Source: Alphaproteobacteria bacterium
GTDB lineage: Bacteria; Pseudomonadota; Alphaproteobacteria; Rhizobiales; Aestuariivirgaceae
Reading direction: 5' to 3'
DNA length: 8,930 bases
Assembly (NCBI GenBank): GCA_024639035.1
Contig: JAHEJE010000110.1
Span: 1-8,930 of the forward strand
The position numbers were made by a program, and so were the translations under genes. Under the pieces are notes generated by a model that made no database searches, was not told the origin of the DNA, and saw only the letters and a list, made by a program, of their open reading frames with translations. Below, piece after piece: positions 6,461-8,930 of this stretch (position 1 is the first letter of the stretch; each line of letters begins with the position of its first letter).

Positions 6461-7353
6461 TCCGCGGCGGGCTTGGCTCCGGTGCGGTCCGTCGACTGGC
6501 CGAAGTAGTTGAAGAACTCCGAATCCGGGCTGAGCACCAGCGTCGTATCCTTGTCCGTCAGGCTCTTCGAGTAGGCCTGCATTGTGCGGTAGAACGCGAA
6601 GAACTCAGGGTCGCGCTGGAACGCCTCGGCAAACACGCTGTTGCGTTCCGCATCGCCGTTACCGCGCACGATCTCCGCCTCGCGCTGGGCATCCGCGACC
6701 AGCTCGACCTTCTGGCGGTCTGCCTCAGCCTTGATGCGGGCCGCCTGCGCCTCACCGACAGCGCGCAGTTCCGCGGCCTCGGCAAACCGTTCCGCGTTCA
6801 TGCGCTCATAGGTGTCTTTCAGAACATCCGGCATCAGATCGGTGCGGCGCACCCGCACATCGACGATCTCGATGCCGAGCGACAAGGCTTCCGGACGCAC
6901 CTGATCGCGGATCTCGCGCATCATCGCGGCCCGGTCCTTGGACAGCGCTGAATCGAACGTTCTGCGGCCATAGGTTTGACGCAGGGCGGATTCGATACGG
7001 GTTTCGATCCGGGCACGGGCCAACCGCAAATCTGCACCCACGGTCTCACGGAATTTGCGTGGATCGACGATACGCAACATGGTGATGGCATCGACCAGAT
7101 AGCGCCGCCCATCTACCACCTGCACGCTTTTGTCGTTGGTCTCCATAAACAGCATGCGATCTTCGATGCGCACCAGTTCCTCTGCAAACGGGACTTTGAA
7201 ATAAAGCCCCGGTTCGCTGATTTCCCGGTTGATGTCGCCAAAGCGCACAACCAGCGCCCTTTCGCGTTCGTCAACGATGAATGTCGAGGTGAAGATCAGA
7301 AATGCCGCACCCGCCACGATCAGCAAACCGAACGATTTAAAGATGTTCTTCAT
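6457..7353 (-). CDS. hflC: HflC, subunit of the FtsH-regulating HflKC complex
   Basis: SPFH/prohibitin-family inner-membrane protein that with HflK forms a large cage around the FtsH protease and modulates its action on membrane proteins. The 298 aa have one N-terminal membrane anchor (about 8-27, FGLLIVAGAAFLIFTSTFIV), placing the bulk in the periplasm. The SPFH domain follows (VDERERALVVRFGDI, EPGLYFKVPF, DGRRYLVDAITMLRI). A long charged helical region (AERFAEAAELRAVGEAQAAR, AEADRQKVELVADAQREAE) is typical of the prohibitin coiled coil. The C-terminal part FFAFYRTMQAYSKSL and LVLSPDSEFFNYF is highly characteristic of HflC. The ATG overlaps the hflK stop by one base (TAATG) and has GGAG 9 nt upstream; its own stop overlaps the DUF2065 start. 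It is certainly part of one operon with hflK. Confidence 0.96.
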   Translation of the reverse strand: MKNIFKSFGLLIVAGAAFLIFTSTFIVDERERALVVRFGDINREISEPGLYFKVPFAEELVRIEDRMLFMETNDKSVQVVDGRRYLVDAITMLRIVDPRKFRETVGADLRLARARIETRIESALRQTYGRRTFDSALSKDRAAMMREIRDQVRPEALSLGIEIVDVRVRRTDLMPDVLKDTYERMNAERFAEAAELRAVGEAQAARIKAEADRQKVELVADAQREAEIVRGNGDAERNSVFAEAFQRDPEFFAFYRTMQAYSKSLTDKDTTLVLSPDSEFFNYFGQSTDRTGAKPAAE

Positions 7354-8432
7354 TAGTTTGCTCCGCTTGAACGTTTCTGAATCTCCGGCAGCGGCAGATA
7401 CGGCACGACGCCGGAGCCCTTGTCGCCTTCAATAATCACCTTGTTGGTCGATTGCATGATTTCTTCCAGGGTCTCGAGGAAAATCCTCTTGCGCGTTACG
7501 TCCTTGGCCTTGGCATATTCGGCATAGACCTGGGAGAAACGGTTCGCCTCACCTTCTGCTTCCGCCACGACGCGGGACTTGTAAGCTTTGGCGCTTTCGA
7601 CAATCTGCGAAGCCCGCCCGCGTGCACCGCCGAGAAGCTGGTTGCGGTACTGTTCTGCATCGCGGATGAACTTGTTCTGGTTCTGCTCGGCGCGCTGCAC
7701 CTCTTCAAAGGCGTCGATCACCTGCGGTGGCGGATCGGCCTTTTCGAGCTGTACACCGTTGATGGTGATGCCGGCCTGGTAGCTGTCGAGCGTCCGCTGG
7801 ATCAGCTCGCGCACCTGCTGCTGGGCCTCCTGACGACCGCGGGTACGGATCTGGTCGGCCCGCGTGCGCCCGACGATCTCGCGCAAGGCGCTCTCAGCCA
7901 CCACTGCGACCAGTTCTTCCTGCTCGCGGACATTGAAGAGAAAGTTCTGAGCATCCTTGATGCGCCATTGAACGGTGAACTGGATATCGACGATGTTCTG
8001 ATCGCCCGCCAGCATCTGGCCGACGGCCTGACCACGGCCGCCGAATGTAATCTGGTTTTCCTTCAGGACCTTCGGCGTCTCCACCGTCTCGACCGGCCAC
8101 AGCGCGAAATGCAGACCCGGCTCGGTGGTGCGGGCATATTCGCCGAAGCGCAACACCACGCCCTGCTCGTCAGGCTGCACCCGGTAGGCGCTGTTGAACA
8201 ACCAGATGCCGACCGCCGCAACGATCATGATGATCCACGGAAACGACCCGCCGCCGCCGGGAATAATATCCTTCAGCCGCTCCTGGCTCTTTTTGATGAT
8301 TTCCTCGAGATCGGGGGGTGTCTGTCCGCCGCGGCCAGGCCCGCCGCCGGAAGGCCCTTGCCCCCAGGGCCCGCGACCGCCGCCGCCGCCACCGCCTTGC
8401 CAACCACCATTGCCGTTATTATTCCATGGCAT
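7353..8432 (-). CDS. hflK: HflK, subunit of the FtsH-regulating HflKC complex
   Basis: Partner of HflC in the FtsH-associated SPFH complex of the inner membrane. The 359 aa begin with a cytoplasmic tail very rich in Gly, Pro, Trp and Asn (residues 1-38, including seven consecutive Gly), as usual for HflK. A short helix with the family pattern DLEEIIKKSQERLKDIIPGG follows at 41-60. One membrane helix lies at about 64-82 (FPWIIMIVAAVGIWLFNSA), then the SPFH domain (RVQPDEQGVVLRFGEY, EPGLHFALWPVE), a coiled-coil-prone region (QIVESAKAYKSRVVAEAEGE, RFSQVYAEYAKAK) and the end KVIIEGDKGSGVVPYLPLPE. ATG 8432 has AAGGAA 8 nt upstream. It is the first gene of the hflK-hflC-DUF2065 operon; a candidate promoter lies at 8507-8535. 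Confidence 0.96.
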   Translation of the reverse strand: MPWNNNGNGGWQGGGGGGGRGPWGQGPSGGGPGRGGQTPPDLEEIIKKSQERLKDIIPGGGGSFPWIIMIVAAVGIWLFNSAYRVQPDEQGVVLRFGEYARTTEPGLHFALWPVETVETPKVLKENQITFGGRGQAVGQMLAGDQNIVDIQFTVQWRIKDAQNFLFNVREQEELVAVVAESALREIVGRTRADQIRTRGRQEAQQQVRELIQRTLDSYQAGITINGVQLEKADPPPQVIDAFEEVQRAEQNQNKFIRDAEQYRNQLLGGARGRASQIVESAKAYKSRVVAEAEGEANRFSQVYAEYAKAKDVTRKRIFLETLEEIMQSTNKVIIEGDKGSGVVPYLPLPEIQKRSSGAN

Positions 8433-8590
8433 TCAATCGTTCCTTGCCGGTAGTCCGGGCGTGCCTGCGATCAGGCCCCGGTGCCAATACAAATTCGATA
8501 CTCGCTGATATAGGCAACCTATACGGCGAAGTCCATGGCGATAGATCACCATAGTCAGCCAGTTTGGCGAAACCGGCGAGAGTTTCGACC
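8433..8590. other. Non-coding upstream region of hflK
   Basis: This stretch between hflK and the inverted-repeat element holds the hflK ribosome binding site (AAGGAA, about 8441-8446) and the weak promoter candidate at 8507-8535. No frame in it looks like coding sequence. The long minus-strand open frame running from the element into hflK has no recognisable protein features. Base composition is lower in GC than the neighbouring genes, as expected for a promoter region. Confidence 0.5.
8507..8535 (-). promoter_or_regulatory. Candidate promoter of the hflK operon
   Basis: On the minus strand TGGACT (8530-8535), 17 nt and TATATC (8507-8512) match sigma70 consensus 4/6 in each box with ideal spacing. 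Transcription would start near 8500, leaving an untranslated leader of about 68 nt before hflK. Such a match could arise by chance in this AT-richer stretch. Confidence 0.35.
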
Positions 8591-8624
8591 CTAGAGCACT
8601 TTTCAATCATACGGAATCGCTTGA
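8591..8624 (+). repeat. Left terminal inverted repeat of the 267-bp element
   Basis: Begins CTAGAGCACTTTTCAATCAT and ends CGCTTGA. It differs from the reverse complement of the right repeat at three positions (15, 25 and 29), all transitions. Confidence 0.85.
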
Positions 8625-8823
8625 CCGGATTTCCGCATCTGCTGGCTAGGCATGGTCGGCGCGGCGGTCTGATTGACCGCAAGCCGAGCATGGTGACGTC
8701 CAGGAGGCGCGGAAATCCGGCCTGCGGTGGGCCAAATTCGCCCATCTGGTGCGTTGCCGCGCTTGCCCGATGCACCGCATCGCGCTGCGCACCGCGCCTG
8801 CCATATGAGCGAATTTGGCTCCA

Positions 8824-8857
8824 TCAAGTGATCCCGTATGATCGAAAAGTGCTCTAG
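8824..8857 (-). repeat. Right terminal inverted repeat of the 267-bp element
   Basis: Read on the minus strand it begins CTAGAGCACTTTTCGATCAT and ends CACTTGA. Its outermost four bases (8854-8857) contain the TAG stop codon of the S-formylglutathione hydrolase gene. Confidence 0.85.
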
Positions 8858-8930
8858 TTCAGTGCATCCGCGTGCCAGTTGATGTGGTCCTGCATGAACG
8901 TGGCGATGAAGAAGTAAGAGTGATCGTAGC
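8854..8930 (-). CDS. fghA: S-formylglutathione hydrolase, C-terminal end (partial, cut by window edge)
   Basis: Only the last 24 codons and the TAG stop are inside the window. They read YDHSYFFIATFMQDHINWHA then DALN. This closely matches the C-terminus of S-formylglutathione hydrolase / esterase D, where the block GYDHSYYFI carries the catalytic histidine of the Ser-Asp-His triad. The enzyme hydrolyses S-formylglutathione to formate and glutathione in formaldehyde detoxification, usually alongside a glutathione-dependent formaldehyde dehydrogenase that would lie outside this window. The stop codon overlaps the end of the 267-bp inverted-repeat element, but the protein ends about where family members normally end, so it does not look truncated. 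It has the same orientation as hflK, which lies some 420 nt downstream. Also known as frmB. Confidence 0.85.
   Translation of the reverse strand, partial: YDHSYFFIATFMQDHINWHADALN

Larger units (their letters stand above)
8591..8857. mobile_element. 267-bp MITE-like element with 34-bp terminal inverted repeats
   Basis: Both ends carry the same 34-bp sequence in inverted orientation (31 of 34 identical), starting CTAGAGCACTTTTC. Inside lie two further inverted repeats. Arm 1: 8625-8636 with 8709-8720, 12 bp, perfect. Arm 2: 8731-8749 with 8801-8819, 17 of 19, the outer 11 perfect. Arm 1 holds smaller hairpins (8664-8669/8675-8680; 8656-8660/8683-8687) and arm 2 has CGATGC-ACC-GCATCG at 8768-8782. 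The whole can fold as a closing stem with two arms, like a three-way junction. There is no transposase or other credible open frame. Ends of CTAG suggest insertion at a CTAG or TA site, as for non-autonomous derivatives of some IS5- or IS630-group elements. It could instead be a RIME/REP-like structured intergenic repeat of alphaproteobacteria. Mobility is inferred from structure only; other copies cannot be seen here. Confidence 0.75.

Noticed and set aside
5548..6951. Plus-strand open frame of 467 codons opposite the protease, DUF2065 and hflC genes
   Set aside because: It runs antisense across three well-supported genes and has no recognisable protein motif; long shadow frames are expected at this base composition.
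8338..8400. Gly-codon-rich repeat near the hflK start as a microsatellite or frameshift hotspot
   Set aside because: A glycine-rich N-terminal tail is normal in HflK and the codons are mixed, so it needs no special explanation.
8419..8775. Minus-strand open frame of 118 codons from the inverted-repeat element into hflK
   Set aside because: It starts inside the element, crosses the hflK promoter region and overlaps the hflK start in another frame. No motif is recognisable; the element's inverted repeats explain the open stretch.

Overview
This window looks like chromosomal housekeeping DNA from a GC-rich alphaproteobacterium, probably Rhodospirillales-like. That placement is an inference from protein style and gene order; no 16S or other taxonomic marker is present. 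Almost everything lies on the minus strand, so the window is best read from right to left.

Right to left: (i) the last 24 codons of an S-formylglutathione hydrolase gene (8854-8930), with a 267-bp inverted-repeat element (8591-8857) whose end lies on its stop codon; (ii) a membrane protein quality-control operon, hflK - hflC - DUF2065 (yjeT-like) - Do/DegP-type periplasmic protease (8432 to 4680), in which the first three genes overlap by 1 and 4 nt; (iii) serB (phosphoserine phosphatase), the only plus-strand gene, which converges on the protease gene with a 12-nt gap and diverges from miaA with a 27-nt gap; (iv) miaA (tRNA dimethylallyltransferase); (v) a compact attenuation leader with an 18-aa peptide containing Ile-Leu-Val-Val and a terminator; (vi) ilvB and ilvN, the two acetolactate synthase subunits; (vii) at the left edge, a small exported protein with a CxxCH motif whose reading frame appears broken.

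Functionally there are three themes. ilvL-ilvBN is a branched-chain amino acid operon with its own promoter and attenuator. HflK/HflC, the DUF2065 protein and the Do-type protease form an envelope proteolysis group. miaA and serB are single housekeeping genes between them. In E. coli miaA, hfq, hflX, hflK, hflC and yjeT are contiguous. Here the same families lie close together, but hfq and hflX are absent and serB and a degP-like gene sit in between.

The observations most worth a second look are: the ilv leader, whose promoter puts the likely transcription start on the leader-peptide ATG (a leaderless leader peptide); the 267-bp element, which folds as a closing stem plus two arms and has no coding capacity; and the frameshifted CxxCH protein. 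I see no CRISPR array, tRNA, rRNA, phage gene or defence gene.
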